Under the pieces are notes generated by a model, which had not been told where the DNA came from, made no database searches, and worked only from the letters and a program-made list of their open reading frames with translations. A stretch of 64,000 bases of DNA from Dyella flava (GTDB lineage Bacteria; Pseudomonadota; Gammaproteobacteria; Xanthomonadales; Rhodanobacteraceae): the NCBI RefSeq assembly GCF_016904955.1, contig NZ_JADIKE010000028.1, positions 104,691 to 168,690 on the forward strand, given 5' to 3'. The position numbers were made by a program, and so were the translations under genes. Positions 8,445 to 18,322 of this stretch are shown one piece after another; positions within the stretch are counted from its first letter, which is position 1, and each line of letters begins with the position of its first letter.

Positions 8445-10214
8445 CTAGGCGTTGGCTGCCTTGCGCGGTATTTCCAGCGCATGGGCGACGCGTTGCTGCT
8501 CTTGCCGCAGGCGCGCCGGCAGGCGTGGGCTGAAGGTGTCGAGGTACTCGCCGATGGCGTGCAGCTCGGCTTGCCAGCCGGCGTTATCGACATCGAGCAG
8601 TTCCACCAGCGTCTCGCGCGGCAGGTCCAGCCCGTCGAGTTTCAACTCGCCGTTGGCAGGCAGCATGCCGATCGGTGTTTCAGTTCCGCGCGCCTTGCCT
8701 TCAACGCGGGCGATCATCCACTCCAGCACGCGCAGGTTCTCGCCGAAGCCCGGCCACAGGAACTTGCCGTCCTTGCCTTTGCGGAACCAGTTCACGTGGA
8801 AGATCTTCGGCAGCTTGGCACCGGGTTTGTCGAACGACAGCCAGTGCGTGAAGTAGTCGCCGTAGTGGTAGCCACAGAATGGTTTCATGGCCATCGAGTC
8901 GCGGCGCAGCACGCCCACGGCGCCGGTGGCGGCGGCAGTGGTTTCCGAGCCCATCGCGGCGCCCAGCAGTACGCCATGGGTCCAGTCACGCGCTTCCATC
9001 ACCAGCGGCACCAGCGATGGACGGCGGCCGCCGAACACGATGGCGCTGATTGGCACACCTTGCGCATCTTCGGCTTTCGCTGACCACGTTGGGCACTGTT
9101 TGGCGCTGACCGTGAAGCGCGAGTTCGGATGCGCCGCCGGACCGTTAGCCGGGTCGTACGGACGACCTTGCCAGTCGGTGATCGGCGTGCCGGGCAGGCC
9201 TTCCCACCATGGCTGGTTGTCGGCGGTCACGGCGACGTTGGTGAAGATGGTGTCGTGCGCGATCGTCGTCAGCGCATTCGGGTTGCTGCTATCGCTGGTG
9301 CCGGGAGCCACGCCGAAGAAGCCGGCTTCCGGGTTGATGGCGTAGAGACGTCCATCGGCGCCCGGACGCATCCAGCAGATATCGTCGCCGACCGTCCACA
9401 CGCGCCAGCCGTCTTTGCGATAGCCCTCCGGCGGAATCAGCATGGCCAGGTTGGTCTTGCCGCAGGCGGAAGGAAATGCCGCGGCGATGTAGTGCGTCTG
9501 GCCCTGCGGATTCTCGATGCCGACAATCAGCATGTGTTCGGCCAGCCAGCCTTCGGTGCGGGCCTGATAGCTGGCGATGCGCAACGCATGGCACTTCTTG
9601 CCGAGCAATGCATTGCCGCCGTAACCAGAGCCGTACGACTGGATCGACAGCTCTTCCGGGAAGTGCATGATGAAGCGGCGCTCCGGATCCAGCTCACCTG
9701 TGGAGTGCAGGCCCTTCACGAAGCTGCCTTCACGCTCGATACGGGCAAGCGCCGCAGCACCCATGCGCGTCATCGTGCGCATGTTCGCCACCACATACGG
9801 GCTGTCGGTGATTTCCACACCGCATCGCGAAAGCGGCGAATCGATCGGCCCCATGCAGTACGGAATCACGTACATGGTGCGGCCTTCCATGCAGCCGTTG
9901 AACAGCGCATCCATTTTGGTGTGCGCGTCGGCCGGGGCCATCCAATGATTGTTCGGGCCGGCATCGGCTTCGTCCTTGGTGCAGACGAAGGTCAGATGCT
10001 CCACGCGTGCCACGTCGGATGGACTGGAACGATGCAGATAGCAACCCGGATGGGTCTGCTGGTTGAGTTCGATCAGATCTCCGCTCTGCAGCATTTGCTG
10101 TACAAGCGACCGATATTCGGTATCGGAGCCGTCACACCAATGGATTGTCGCGGGGCGGGTCATAGCCGCCACGTCTTTCACCCATTGCTCGAGCGAATCC
10201 AGCTTGCTCGCCAT
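8445..10214 (-). CDS. pckG: Phosphoenolpyruvate carboxykinase, GTP-dependent
   Basis: This cytosolic enzyme interconverts oxaloacetate + GTP and PEP + CO2 + GDP, the first committed step of gluconeogenesis. The 589-residue product has the kinase-1a P-loop in FPSACGKTNLAML, the metal/nucleotide motif GDDICWM and the PEPCK-GTP segment FGGRRPSLVPL. Length and motifs match the GTP family rather than the shorter ATP type. The start at 10214 (MASKLDSLEQW) fits family N-termini; 30 further upstream codons are open but unlike the family. It stands alone, divergent from nothing nearby, and is followed by a large hairpin. Confidence 0.96.
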   Translation of the reverse strand: MASKLDSLEQWVKDVAAMTRPATIHWCDGSDTEYRSLVQQMLQSGDLIELNQQTHPGCYLHRSSPSDVARVEHLTFVCTKDEADAGPNNHWMAPADAHTKMDALFNGCMEGRTMYVIPYCMGPIDSPLSRCGVEITDSPYVVANMRTMTRMGAAALARIEREGSFVKGLHSTGELDPERRFIMHFPEELSIQSYGSGYGGNALLGKKCHALRIASYQARTEGWLAEHMLIVGIENPQGQTHYIAAAFPSACGKTNLAMLIPPEGYRKDGWRVWTVGDDICWMRPGADGRLYAINPEAGFFGVAPGTSDSSNPNALTTIAHDTIFTNVAVTADNQPWWEGLPGTPITDWQGRPYDPANGPAAHPNSRFTVSAKQCPTWSAKAEDAQGVPISAIVFGGRRPSLVPLVMEARDWTHGVLLGAAMGSETTAAATGAVGVLRRDSMAMKPFCGYHYGDYFTHWLSFDKPGAKLPKIFHVNWFRKGKDGKFLWPGFGENLRVLEWMIARVEGKARGTETPIGMLPANGELKLDGLDLPRETLVELLDVDNAGWQAELHAIGEYLDTFSPRLPARLRQEQQRVAHALEIPRKAANA

Positions 10215-10360
10215 GTTTTCCTCGCCTTGGTCTACCCACAAAAAAGAGCCACAACCGTAAGTTACGAAAACTGGCATTGCAAGGTTGCATGCAGCAAACC
10301 GCATACGGCTGCGGGTCGCAGGGGGACCCGTCCGAGGCTTGGAAACGCTTTATTGAGAAC

Positions 10361-10939
10361 TCAGCCCGGGATCAGGGTCGCGATCATGTGTTCGACGTAA
10401 GCGTCGAACTCTTCATGGCTCAACCTTGGCAGACCCAATGTGAAATTCAGCTGCAGAAAGCCGACATAGGCGGCATAGGTCAGGCGGGCGCGATTAAGTG
10501 CCTCGTCAGTCTCCAGACCGGCCTCGGAATAGGCCGTATGGAGAAATTCAGTGCGCCGCTTTGAGACGCGCGCCATCACCGGCACCACCAAGGGGTGGTC
10601 CAATGCCTTCAACAGGGCGGCGTAGACGCGGTGAGGTTGCAGCTCATGGGCGACGCGGCGGAACAATTCAGGCAAGCGCTCGCGCGGATCGGGGATCGCC
10701 TCGATCTGGCTGATGATTTCGCGTTCGCCGTACTGTTCCCAACGTTCCAGGGCGGCCTGAAGCAGCGCTTCACGTGTACGGAAATGCCAGTAAAAACTGC
10801 CTTTGGTAACACCGAGTTGGCGGGCCAGCGCTTCCACGGCCAGCGCGCCGACACCTTGTTCGGAGATCAGATTGAGGGCGGCATCTTCCCAATCTTCAGC
10901 GGAAAGGCGCGTACGTTCGGGTTTTTGGCGGACATTCAT
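10361..10939 (-). CDS. TetR/AcrR-family transcriptional regulator
   Basis: The 192-residue protein has an N-terminal TetR helix-turn-helix (about residues 12-58; VEALARQLGVTKGSFYWHF) followed by an all-helical ligand/dimer domain. It lies 113 bases from, and divergent to, the alpha/beta hydrolase and fadE genes at 11053-14428. By analogy with divergently placed TetR genes it may regulate them, perhaps sensing an acyl-CoA or fatty acid, but no operator is obvious. Start chosen at 10939 (MNVRQKPERTRL). Confidence 0.88.
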   Translation of the reverse strand: MNVRQKPERTRLSAEDWEDAALNLISEQGVGALAVEALARQLGVTKGSFYWHFRTREALLQAALERWEQYGEREIISQIEAIPDPRERLPELFRRVAHELQPHRVYAALLKALDHPLVVPVMARVSKRRTEFLHTAYSEAGLETDEALNRARLTYAAYVGFLQLNFTLGLPRLSHEEFDAYVEHMIATLIPG

Positions 10940-11052
10940 TCCCGTATGGTAGCCCAGACCGGCGCGAAACTGTGGGCATCGCCGGATCGAGGCCCGGGGA
11001 AAACGCCGTAGCTTCGGGCGATTGACGACAACCCCGCGAGCCATCCATACTC

Positions 11053-11958
11053 ATGCGTATGGAATTGAATCCAGCCACTCGAACTTCCTACACCGCCGCC
11101 GATGGCTTGTCCTTGGCGGTGGATCTTCGTCATGCCTCGGGCCGGCCGACGCTGCTGTTTGCGCATGGTTTTGGGCAGACCCGTGGAGCGTGGAATACGG
11201 CAGCAGCGACCATGGCGGCTCAAGGCTGCCGTTGCGTCACTTTTGATAGCCGCGGCCATGGCGAAAGCGACCGCATGCCGGGCGGCGAATACCACATGCA
11301 GCAGTTCGTCGACGATCTGATTGGACTGGCCCGCGCGCAGCCGGAGCCGCCGATCCTGGTCGGTGCGTCCATGGGTGGTTTGCTGGGTCTGGTGGTCGCC
11401 GGGGAAATCCGGCCTGCGCCCTTCCGTGCACTGGTGCTGATAGATATCACGCCGCGCTGGGAAACCTCCGGTGTCGAGCGCATCCTTGCCTTCATGCAAG
11501 CGCATCCGGATGGTTTCGCCAGCTATGCCGAGGCAGCCGAGCAGATTGCGGCGTATCTGCCGCAACGACGCGAGCGCAAGAGCGAACAGCAACTGCGCCC
11601 GCTGTTGCGCGAAGGTGCGGACGGACGCCTGCGCTGGCATTGGGATCCCGCGTTGCTGGCCGGCGAGCTGATCGGCGAAAGCGAGCGTTACCAGCCACGT
11701 CTGCTCGCCGCCGCCGCCAAGGTCGAGGTACCGGTGCTGCTGCTTTCCGGCGAGCGCAGCGATGTGGTGTCGCATCGCACCGTCGATGAATTCATGACCC
11801 TGGTGCCGCATGCCCGGCATGCCGAAGTGCCAGGCGCCACCCACATGTTGGCCGGTGATGCGAACGATGCATTCACGGCCCAGATAGCAGGCTTTATCGC
11901 GAGCCTGGAATCCGTCGACGCCGACGAGGCGATCGAGCAACCCGCAACGAGGTGTTGA
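11053..11958 (+). CDS. Alpha/beta-fold hydrolase
   Basis: This is a 301-residue cytosolic serine hydrolase. Visible motifs are the HGFGQ oxyanion-hole loop, the nucleophile elbow GASMGG, and a C-terminal HMLAGD carrying the catalytic His; the acid is probably the Asp in SGERSDVV. Substrate is unknown. The stop is separated by one base from the next start (fadE, 11960), so the two are almost certainly co-transcribed, which suggests a role in lipid or ester breakdown. Confidence 0.88.
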   Translation: MRMELNPATRTSYTAADGLSLAVDLRHASGRPTLLFAHGFGQTRGAWNTAAATMAAQGCRCVTFDSRGHGESDRMPGGEYHMQQFVDDLIGLARAQPEPPILVGASMGGLLGLVVAGEIRPAPFRALVLIDITPRWETSGVERILAFMQAHPDGFASYAEAAEQIAAYLPQRRERKSEQQLRPLLREGADGRLRWHWDPALLAGELIGESERYQPRLLAAAAKVEVPVLLLSGERSDVVSHRTVDEFMTLVPHARHAEVPGATHMLAGDANDAFTAQIAGFIASLESVDADEAIEQPATRC

Positions 11959-11959
11959 G

Positions 11960-14428
11960 ATGTCCGTACTATTAACTGTGATGGCGGCATTGTTTGCGAC
12001 CGGCGCATGCGCTTATCACCGGAGCAGTTTGCGCGCATGGGCTGTCACCACCATCGTGGTTACCTTGGTGGTCGGCTTGCTGGCGGCTGCGCCAAAGACC
12101 ATGGTGTTGCTACTGGTGCTCGAGTTGCTGGTCGCCGTGCCGTTGCTGATGACCGACTTTCGCCGCAAGAACATCAGCGCACCGCTGCTCAAGATGTTCG
12201 CCAAGGTCACGCCGAAACTGTCGGACACCGAACAGACCGCACTGGAAGCCGGCACGGTTGGCTTTGAGGGCGAACTGTTCTCCGGCAAGCCGGATTGGCA
12301 TGAGCTGCTCAAGCAGCCCAAGCCCGAATTGAGCGTGGAAGAAAAAGCCTACCTCGACGGCCCCGTGGAACAGCTGTGCGGCATGCTCGACGACTGGCAG
12401 ATTACCCACGAACTGGCCGACCTGCCGCCGGAAGTGTGGGATTTCATCAAGAAGAACAAATTCTTCGGCATGATCATTCCCAAGCAGTACGGTGGCCTGG
12501 GCTTCTCTGCGCTGGCGCATTCGGCGGTGTTGCAGAAGCTGGCGACCATGTCGGCAACGGTGGCCTCCACGGTGGCAGTGCCCAATTCGCTCGGGCCGGC
12601 CGAACTGCTGCTGCACTACGGCAGCGATGAGCAGAAGAATTTCTATCTGCCGCGTTTGGCGGTAGGCGAAGAAATTCCGTGCTTCGCACTCACCGGCCCC
12701 TATGCCGGTTCGGATGCCACGTCGATTCCCGACTACGGCGTGGTGTGCAAGCAAATGGTTGATGGTGTCGAAACCATCGGCATGAAGCTTAACTTCGACA
12801 AGCGTTACATCACGCTGGCGCCGATTGCTACGGTCGTGGGGCTGGCTTTCCGTTTGTACGATCCCGAGCACCTGCTCGGTGACAAGGACGACCTGGGCAT
12901 TACGCTGGCGCTGCTGCCGCGTAACACGCCGGGCCTGGAAATCGGCCGACGCCACTTGCCGCTCAATATTCCGTTCCAGAATGGACCGGTACGTGGCAAG
13001 GATGTCTTTGTGCCGATGTCGACCCTGATCGGTGGTCCGCACATGGCCGGTCATGGCTGGCGCATGCTGGTGGAATGCCTTTCGGTCGGCCGCGCCATTT
13101 CCTTGCCGTCCAACGCGACGGGTGGTGTGCGCATGGCGGTTGCTGCCACCGGTGCCTATGCGCGCATGCGCAAGCAGTTCGGCTTGGCGGTTGCGCGTTT
13201 CGAAGGCGTGGAAGAAGCGCTGGCGCGTATCGGCGGTCTCACCTATGCCACCGCCGCATTGTCACGTGCTACCGCTGCCGCCGTAGATCGCGGCGAAAAG
13301 CCGGCCGTGCCTTCGGCCATCGCCAAATATCACGCTACCGAGTGGGGGCGCGCGATTGCCGGTGATGCGATGGATGTGCACGGCGGCAAGGCGGTGCAAC
13401 TCGGTCCGAAGAACTACGCCGGCCGCGCCTGGCAGGGCGTGCCGATCGCGATTACGGTGGAAGGTGCGAACATCATGACGCGCAGCCTGATGATCTTCGG
13501 TCAGGGCGCCATCCGCTGCCATCCTTACGTGCTCAAGGAAATGCAGGCGATGTCGATCCCCGACTACGGCGATCGTCTGCGGGCTTTCGACCGCGCGCTG
13601 TTCGGCCACATCGGCTTTGGCGTTTCCAACGCGGTGCGCAGCTTCGTGTTGGGCGTGACGGCCGCGCATATCGGCGACGCCGCTGGTGATGCCTACACAC
13701 GTCGTTACTATCGCAAGCTCAACCGCTACTCCGCTGCGCTGGCGCTGTGCGCCGATACCTTCATGGGCGTGCTGGGCGGCAAGCTGAAGTTCAAGGAAAA
13801 GCTCTCCGCGCGTCTGGGTGACGTACTCAGCTATCTGTACATTGCCAGTGCCATGTTGAAGCGCTACGAGGATACCGGTCGTCCGGAAGCGGATCGCCCG
13901 CTGCTGGCCTGGGCGTTCCACGAGTGCATGTGGCGTACGCAGATGGCGTTGGATGGTGCCATCCGCAATTTCCCGGTGCGTCCGGTGGCCTGGCTGCTGC
14001 ATGTGCTGGTGTTCCCGTTCGGCCGCCGCGAAGTGCCACCGTCGGATCGCCTGGGCCGTCGCGTGGCTGCGATCATCACGGCACCGGGTGAAGCGCGTGA
14101 CCGCTTGCTGGAATGGGCCTATCTCACGCCGACGCAGAACAACACCGTCGGTCGCATGAATGAGCTGCTGCCCGATGTGATTGCCGCTGAGCCGGTGGAA
14201 CGCAAGTTCGGCAAGGCGCTGAAAGCGGGTCAGTTCACCTCGCACGATTATCTCGCCCAGCTGGATGAGGCGGTGCGAGCGGGTGTGATCGATCGCAGCG
14301 AGGCGGCGCTGCTCAAACGCGTGCGCGAAGGCGTGTTCGAATTCATCTCCGTGGATGATTTCGATCCGGCGGAACTGCGCTCGGCGATCACCCGCAAGGA
14401 TCCGAAGAAACTGGCCGACGCAGCCTGA
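11960..14428 (+). CDS. fadE: Acyl-CoA dehydrogenase FadE
   Basis: FadE is the first enzyme of bacterial fatty-acid beta-oxidation, oxidising acyl-CoA to trans-2-enoyl-CoA with FAD. The 822-residue length is characteristic of the long FadE family (about 814 in E. coli) rather than the roughly 380-residue mitochondrial type. An N-terminal hydrophobic segment (residues 1-55) is followed by the acyl-CoA dehydrogenase core with FALTGPYAGSDATSIPD and a long C-terminal DUF1974 extension. It follows the hydrolase by one base. The divergent TetR gene is a candidate regulator. Confidence 0.96.
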   Translation: MSVLLTVMAALFATGACAYHRSSLRAWAVTTIVVTLVVGLLAAAPKTMVLLLVLELLVAVPLLMTDFRRKNISAPLLKMFAKVTPKLSDTEQTALEAGTVGFEGELFSGKPDWHELLKQPKPELSVEEKAYLDGPVEQLCGMLDDWQITHELADLPPEVWDFIKKNKFFGMIIPKQYGGLGFSALAHSAVLQKLATMSATVASTVAVPNSLGPAELLLHYGSDEQKNFYLPRLAVGEEIPCFALTGPYAGSDATSIPDYGVVCKQMVDGVETIGMKLNFDKRYITLAPIATVVGLAFRLYDPEHLLGDKDDLGITLALLPRNTPGLEIGRRHLPLNIPFQNGPVRGKDVFVPMSTLIGGPHMAGHGWRMLVECLSVGRAISLPSNATGGVRMAVAATGAYARMRKQFGLAVARFEGVEEALARIGGLTYATAALSRATAAAVDRGEKPAVPSAIAKYHATEWGRAIAGDAMDVHGGKAVQLGPKNYAGRAWQGVPIAITVEGANIMTRSLMIFGQGAIRCHPYVLKEMQAMSIPDYGDRLRAFDRALFGHIGFGVSNAVRSFVLGVTAAHIGDAAGDAYTRRYYRKLNRYSAALALCADTFMGVLGGKLKFKEKLSARLGDVLSYLYIASAMLKRYEDTGRPEADRPLLAWAFHECMWRTQMALDGAIRNFPVRPVAWLLHVLVFPFGRREVPPSDRLGRRVAAIITAPGEARDRLLEWAYLTPTQNNTVGRMNELLPDVIAAEPVERKFGKALKAGQFTSHDYLAQLDEAVRAGVIDRSEAALLKRVREGVFEFISVDDFDPAELRSAITRKDPKKLADAA

Positions 14429-14455
14429 CGCGCGGCACAAGCGGTTCAAGGCGTT

Positions 14456-14477
14456 GACGGCGACTCAGGTCGCCGTC
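14456..14477 (+). other. Intergenic hairpin between fadE and the thioesterase-like gene
   Basis: An 8-base perfect stem, GACGGCGA/TCGCCGTC with a 6-base loop, is followed by a GAGGAGAGGG purine stretch. It could modulate read-through; there is no U-tract. Confidence 0.4.
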
Positions 14478-14493
14478 GAGGAGAGGGTGTGCG

Positions 14494-14967
14494 ATGAGCG
14501 CGTCACTGTTGTCCATGTACCAACGCATCACCCGTTGGCCCGCGGGTCATTGGTTGTTCTCACGCGCAGTATGTTTCCGGGCACCGTATTTCTCGACGAT
14601 CTCGCCACGCTTTGTCGCGTTGGAACCTGGGCGTTGCGAGGTGCACATACGTGATCGTCGCCGCGTGCATAACCACATCGGCACGGTGCATGCGATTGCG
14701 CTATGCAATCTCGCCGAGCTGAGTGCGGGCGTGATGACGGAAGTAACCATTCCCGCGGGCATGCGCTGGATTCCCAAGGGTATGGCCGTCGAATACCTGG
14801 CGAAGGCCGTCGGCACCATGCACGCCGTGGCCACGCCCGAGATTGCTCCGGTGGAATCTGCGGAAGGTTACGAATGGCCGGTGGTTGTTCGCGTCAGCGA
14901 TCCGGCCGGAAAGGATGTTTTTCAGGCGCGCATCAGCATGTGGCTCTCTCCGCGCACGCGGCACTGA
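14494..14967 (+). CDS. DUF4442 hotdog-fold protein (thioesterase-like)
   Basis: The 157-residue protein matches the DUF4442 hotdog family: the helix-strand core HNHIGTVHAIALCNLAELSAG is the characteristic N-H-x-x-T-x-H-A segment of PaaI/YiiD-like folds. It probably hydrolyses or binds acyl-CoA, but the substrate is not known. It lies 65 bases downstream of fadE in the same direction, consistent with a fatty-acid degradation unit. Confidence 0.82.
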   Translation: MSASLLSMYQRITRWPAGHWLFSRAVCFRAPYFSTISPRFVALEPGRCEVHIRDRRRVHNHIGTVHAIALCNLAELSAGVMTEVTIPAGMRWIPKGMAVEYLAKAVGTMHAVATPEIAPVESAEGYEWPVVVRVSDPAGKDVFQARISMWLSPRTRH

Positions 14968-14972
14968 TTCTC

Positions 14973-15878
14973 TCAGGCTTTGTTCCTGCGCCAGCTCGGC
15001 GGAACAATGGTCTTGCCACACAGCGCGATAATCAGCAGTGCGAGCGACACCAGGGAACAGGTTGCCAGCGCAACCACCGAAGCTTCGGCGCCAAACGCAC
15101 CGCCGCTGAGCCAATCCGGACCGGTGAGAGTGGAAACCAGCCAGCCATCGGCACGGTCACCAGAGACCGGAATGCCATAGATCGTTCCCTGCGTGATGTT
15201 CCACGCGGCATGCAGGCCAATGCAGCTCCACAGCGAACCCGTGACATGAAAAACAAGCGCAAGCAGGATGCCTGCTTCGATGGCGATGGCGAGCGAGCTC
15301 CACCATGTCGCGCCGGGATTGAAGATATGCGCGATGCCGAAAAAGGCCGCGGAAATCACCAGCGCCCACCAGGTGCCGAGTCCTTCTTCCACGACACGGA
15401 ACAGGACGCCCCGTGTCAGGACCTCTTCGCTGATGCCAGCCCCGATACCGCCGATCAGTACGGCGGGTAGCCAATCCACGTTCGGGTTTACGCCCAGTAC
15501 GTGATAGCTGCCGAGCAACCACAACAGGCCTACCACGGTACTGAACAACACGACGCCACCAATAAATCCGGGTAGGCCGCGTGTGACCACAGCGGGCAGG
15601 GACAGCTCACGGACGGGCCGCCGCTCGATCAGCAGTACCAGCACCAGATAGCCCAGCACCGTCGGCACCAGTTCCGCCGTCATGCGGGCAAAGGCATGTT
15701 GCGCCGGGCTGGCGGCCAGGCCGGTCCAGCCGGACATCGGCAGGGCGGCGTGAACCAGGTAGCCCGCAACGAACACCAGAGCGGCATAAATGACGATACG
15801 GGCCGCGGGAGAAAACACCAGCCAGCGTTGCCATGCCGGGGCGGACGGCGGGGTGGCGAAGTCGATGCTCTGGGCCAT
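14973..15878 (-). CDS. CPBP-family intramembrane metalloprotease
   Basis: The 301-residue protein has about eight hydrophobic segments and the CPBP (Abi/CAAX) motifs in order: EEVLTRGVLF (first motif, paired Glu), FGIAHIFNP (His) and GLHAAWN (His). These build the zinc-type active site in the membrane. Bacterial members process or modify peptides, some for bacteriocin self-immunity; the substrate here is unknown. Two starts are possible (15893 and 15878); the latter gives MAQSIDF. It converges on the DUF4442 gene. Confidence 0.88.
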   Translation of the reverse strand: MAQSIDFATPPSAPAWQRWLVFSPAARIVIYAALVFVAGYLVHAALPMSGWTGLAASPAQHAFARMTAELVPTVLGYLVLVLLIERRPVRELSLPAVVTRGLPGFIGGVVLFSTVVGLLWLLGSYHVLGVNPNVDWLPAVLIGGIGAGISEEVLTRGVLFRVVEEGLGTWWALVISAAFFGIAHIFNPGATWWSSLAIAIEAGILLALVFHVTGSLWSCIGLHAAWNITQGTIYGIPVSGDRADGWLVSTLTGPDWLSGGAFGAEASVVALATCSLVSLALLIIALCGKTIVPPSWRRNKA

Positions 15879-15983
15879 GCGTATCTCGCTCAAGACGATG
15901 ACGATACGCAGGCTAGGATGTCATCAGCAGGCAACGCAATGCCATATGTCACGCGTGCCGGCGCTGCCCGGCACGCAGTGAGG

Positions 15984-17585
15984 TCAGACGGCGATGGAGG
16001 CAGCGTGCTCGCGGGTCGCCGAGAAGCGCACCGCCGGCGCGCGCTCTTGCGCCAATTGCAGGTTCACGCGGGATGGGGCGAGGTAGACCAGTTCGCCAGC
16101 GGCATCGATGCCGAGGTTCATGATGTTCTTCTCGCGGAACTCCTCCAGTTTTTTCTCATCGTCGCAATGTATCCAGCGCGCCGTGACGACCCCGACCGGC
16201 TCGAAGCTGGCGTCCACGCCGTATTCGTCTTTCAGGCGATAGGCGACGACGTCGAACTGGAGCACGCCGACGGCGCCCAGGATCAGATCGTTGCTCATCA
16301 GTGGGCGGAAGAACTGCGTGGCGCCTTCCTCGGAAAGCTGCGCCAGCCCCTTCTGCAGCGCCTTCATCTTCAGAGGATCGCGCAGACGCGCGCGGCGGAA
16401 CAGTTCCGGCGCAAAGTTGGGGATGCCGGTGAAACTGATCGCTTCGCCTTCGGTGAAGGTATCGCCGATGCTGATGGTGCCGTGATTGTGCAGGCCGATT
16501 ACATCGCCGGGATAGGCGCTTTCCACGATTTCGCGGTCGCTGGCCATGAAGGTCAGTGCATTGGCAATACGCACTTCCTTGTTGGTGCGCGTCTGCATCA
16601 TCTTCATACCGGCGGTATAGGTGCCCGAGCAAACGCGCATGAAGGCCACGCGGTCGCGGTGCGCCGGATCCATGTTCGCCTGGATCTTGAATACGAAGCC
16701 GGTGAGCTTGTCTTCTTCCGGTTTCACTTCGCGGCCGAGCGTATTGCGTGAGCGCGGCGAGGGGGCGTGTTCGACGAAGAAGTCCAGCAACAGCTGCACG
16801 CCGAAGTTGTTCACCGCCGAACCGAAAAACACCGGGGTGAGTTTGCCGGCCAGGTATTTGTCGATCTCGAACGAATGCGAGGCGCCTTGCACCAGTTCCA
16901 GTTCTTCACGCAGTTCGTCCAGCGCGTCGGTACCGATAGCTTCTTCCAGCCCTGGTGCATCGAGGCCCTTGAAGATGGTGGAATCCTGCCGGGTGAAATT
17001 CTTGCCCGGTTCGAACACATGCACTTCGTCCAGCAGCATGTGGTAGACGCCCTTCAGGCGTTTGCCCATGCCGATCGGCCACGTCAGCGGCGCGCAGGCG
17101 ACGCCCAATACCGATTCCACTTCATCCAGCAATTCGATCGGCGAGCGGCCCTCGCGGTCGAGCTTGTTGATGAAGGTCATGATCGGCGTGTCGCGCAGGC
17201 GGCACACTTCCATCAGCTTGATGGTGCGCTCCTCCACGCCCTTGGCACAGTCGATCACCATCAGTGCCGAGTCCACCGCGGTAAGCACGCGATAGGTATC
17301 TTCGGAGAAGTCCGCGTGGCCGGGGGTGTCGAGCAGGTTGACGATCTTGCCCTCGTAGGGGAACTGCATCACCGACGACGTCACCGAAATGCCGCGTTCC
17401 TTTTCCAGCGCCATCCAGTCCGAAGTGGCATGACGCGCCGCCTTGCGGCCTTTCACCGAGCCGGCCATCTGGATCGCGCCGCCGAACAGCAGCAGCTTTT
17501 CCGTCAACGTGGTCTTGCCCGCGTCGGGGTGGCTGATGATGGCGAAGGTGCGGCGGCGGTGGGTTTCTTGGAGGTGGGCGGACAT
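15984..17585 (-). CDS. prfC: Peptide chain release factor 3 (RF3)
   Basis: RF3 is a translational GTPase that recycles RF1/RF2 from the ribosome after termination. The 533-residue product carries G1 [10 protein letters not shown], switch I with [10 protein letters not shown]3 DTPGH and G4 NKLDRE, and the RF3-type [12 protein letters not shown] region that separates it from EF-G. Length is normal (529 in E. coli). It is an independent unit. Confidence 0.97.
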   Translation of the reverse strand: MSAHLQETHRRRTFAIISHPDAGKTTLTEKLLLFGGAIQMAGSVKGRKAARHATSDWMALEKERGISVTSSVMQFPYEGKIVNLLDTPGHADFSEDTYRVLTAVDSALMVIDCAKGVEERTIKLMEVCRLRDTPIMTFINKLDREGRSPIELLDEVESVLGVACAPLTWPIGMGKRLKGVYHMLLDEVHVFEPGKNFTRQDSTIFKGLDAPGLEEAIGTDALDELREELELVQGASHSFEIDKYLAGKLTPVFFGSAVNNFGVQLLLDFFVEHAPSPRSRNTLGREVKPEEDKLTGFVFKIQANMDPAHRDRVAFMRVCSGTYTAGMKMMQTRTNKEVRIANALTFMASDREIVESAYPGDVIGLHNHGTISIGDTFTEGEAISFTGIPNFAPELFRRARLRDPLKMKALQKGLAQLSEEGATQFFRPLMSNDLILGAVGVLQFDVVAYRLKDEYGVDASFEPVGVVTARWIHCDDEKKLEEFREKNIMNLGIDAAGELVYLAPSRVNLQLAQERAPAVRFSATREHAASIAV

Positions 17586-17678
17586 ATGAGGGCGTCGGTC
17601 GAAGCGCGAACTGCCAATTTTAGCTTGGATTGATCCCGGAGGCTCCGAAAGGGGCCAAGGTAGAGCCGGGAAAGGGCG

Positions 17679-17984
17679 TCAGCGGCGACCGGACAGCCGG
17701 TTTCGCCTCAGTGGGCGTTCGCTGCGCATGACGTAGAGGATCACTACAGACTGACCATCGACGCGATAAAAGATCCTGCACGGAGGTTCGATGATCTGCC
17801 GATAGCGCAAACCCTTCCGCTCAGGCGGCCTGGAGCCACCGGCTGGATGCTTGGCCAGCTGAGCCACGTGTGCAAAAACGCGCTGGACCAGATCACAAGC
17901 GGCCTGCGGATTGTCCAGCGCGATGTAGTCTGCGATTTCGTCCAGTTCGCTGAGCGCTGGTTCGGTCCAGATTATTTCAGCCAT
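17679..17984 (-). CDS. RelE/ParE-family toxin
   Basis: The 101-residue basic protein has the RelE/ParE fold signature: an N-terminal WTEPALSELDEIADYIA helix and a C-terminal PPCRIFYRVDGQSVVILYVMRSERPL strand. Its start lies inside the 3' end of the antitoxin gene (13-base overlap), so it is second in a two-gene operon. ParE-type members poison gyrase and RelE-type members cut mRNA; the sequence alone does not decide which. Confidence 0.9.
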   Translation of the reverse strand: MAEIIWTEPALSELDEIADYIALDNPQAACDLVQRVFAHVAQLAKHPAGGSRPPERKGLRYRQIIEPPCRIFYRVDGQSVVILYVMRSERPLRRNRLSGRR

Positions 17985-18229
17985 CGTTTCAGGCGGGTCC
18001 TTGCCTGGTCTTGTGTCAGGGTGCGTTGCTCTTCCAGTGCGCGCTCACCGCGTGCGATGCCTTCCAGCAACCGCATGCGCTGCTGCATGGCGTCGAACGA
18101 TTCGACATCGATCAGGTAAGCACTGGGCAGGCCGTGCTGGGTAATGAGGATCGGCTCGCGATCACGCTCCAGCTCTGCGAGCAATTCAGTGGCTTGACGT
18201 TTGAGGGTGGTGACCAGCTCGGTGCGCAT
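17972..18229 (-). CDS. Phd/YefM-family antitoxin
   Basis: The 85-residue protein has the Phd/YefM DNA-binding N-terminus (LKRQATELLAELERDREPILITQHGLPSAYLIDVESFDAM) and a charged flexible C-terminus that would neutralise the adjacent toxin. It precedes the toxin and overlaps it. A perfect palindrome lies just upstream of its ATG, as expected for autorepression. Confidence 0.9.
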   Translation of the reverse strand: MRTELVTTLKRQATELLAELERDREPILITQHGLPSAYLIDVESFDAMQQRMRLLEGIARGERALEEQRTLTQDQARTRLKRWLK

Positions 18230-18232
18230 GGA

Positions 18233-18250
18233 GTGATACTAAAGTATCAC
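18233..18250. promoter_or_regulatory. Palindromic operator of the toxin-antitoxin operon
   Basis: A perfect inverted repeat, GTGATACT-AA-AGTATCAC, ends 3 bases before the antitoxin ATG. Its position would cover the ribosome site and the start region, so bound antitoxin could block both transcription and initiation. Confidence 0.75.
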
Positions 18251-18270
18251 TTGCGACGGGTGCAACTTAC

Positions 18271-18300
18271 AAAAAAGCCCGGGCTAGCCCGGGCTTTTTT
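18271..18300. terminator. Bidirectional terminator after fusA
   Basis: A perfect 14-base inverted repeat, AAAAAAGCCCGGGC with GCCCGGGCTTTTTT separated by TA, lies 22 bases beyond the fusA stop. The minus-strand copy ends in U6 for fusA. Confidence 0.92.
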
Positions 18301-18322
18301 GCATGAAGCCTGGAGCGAAGGC

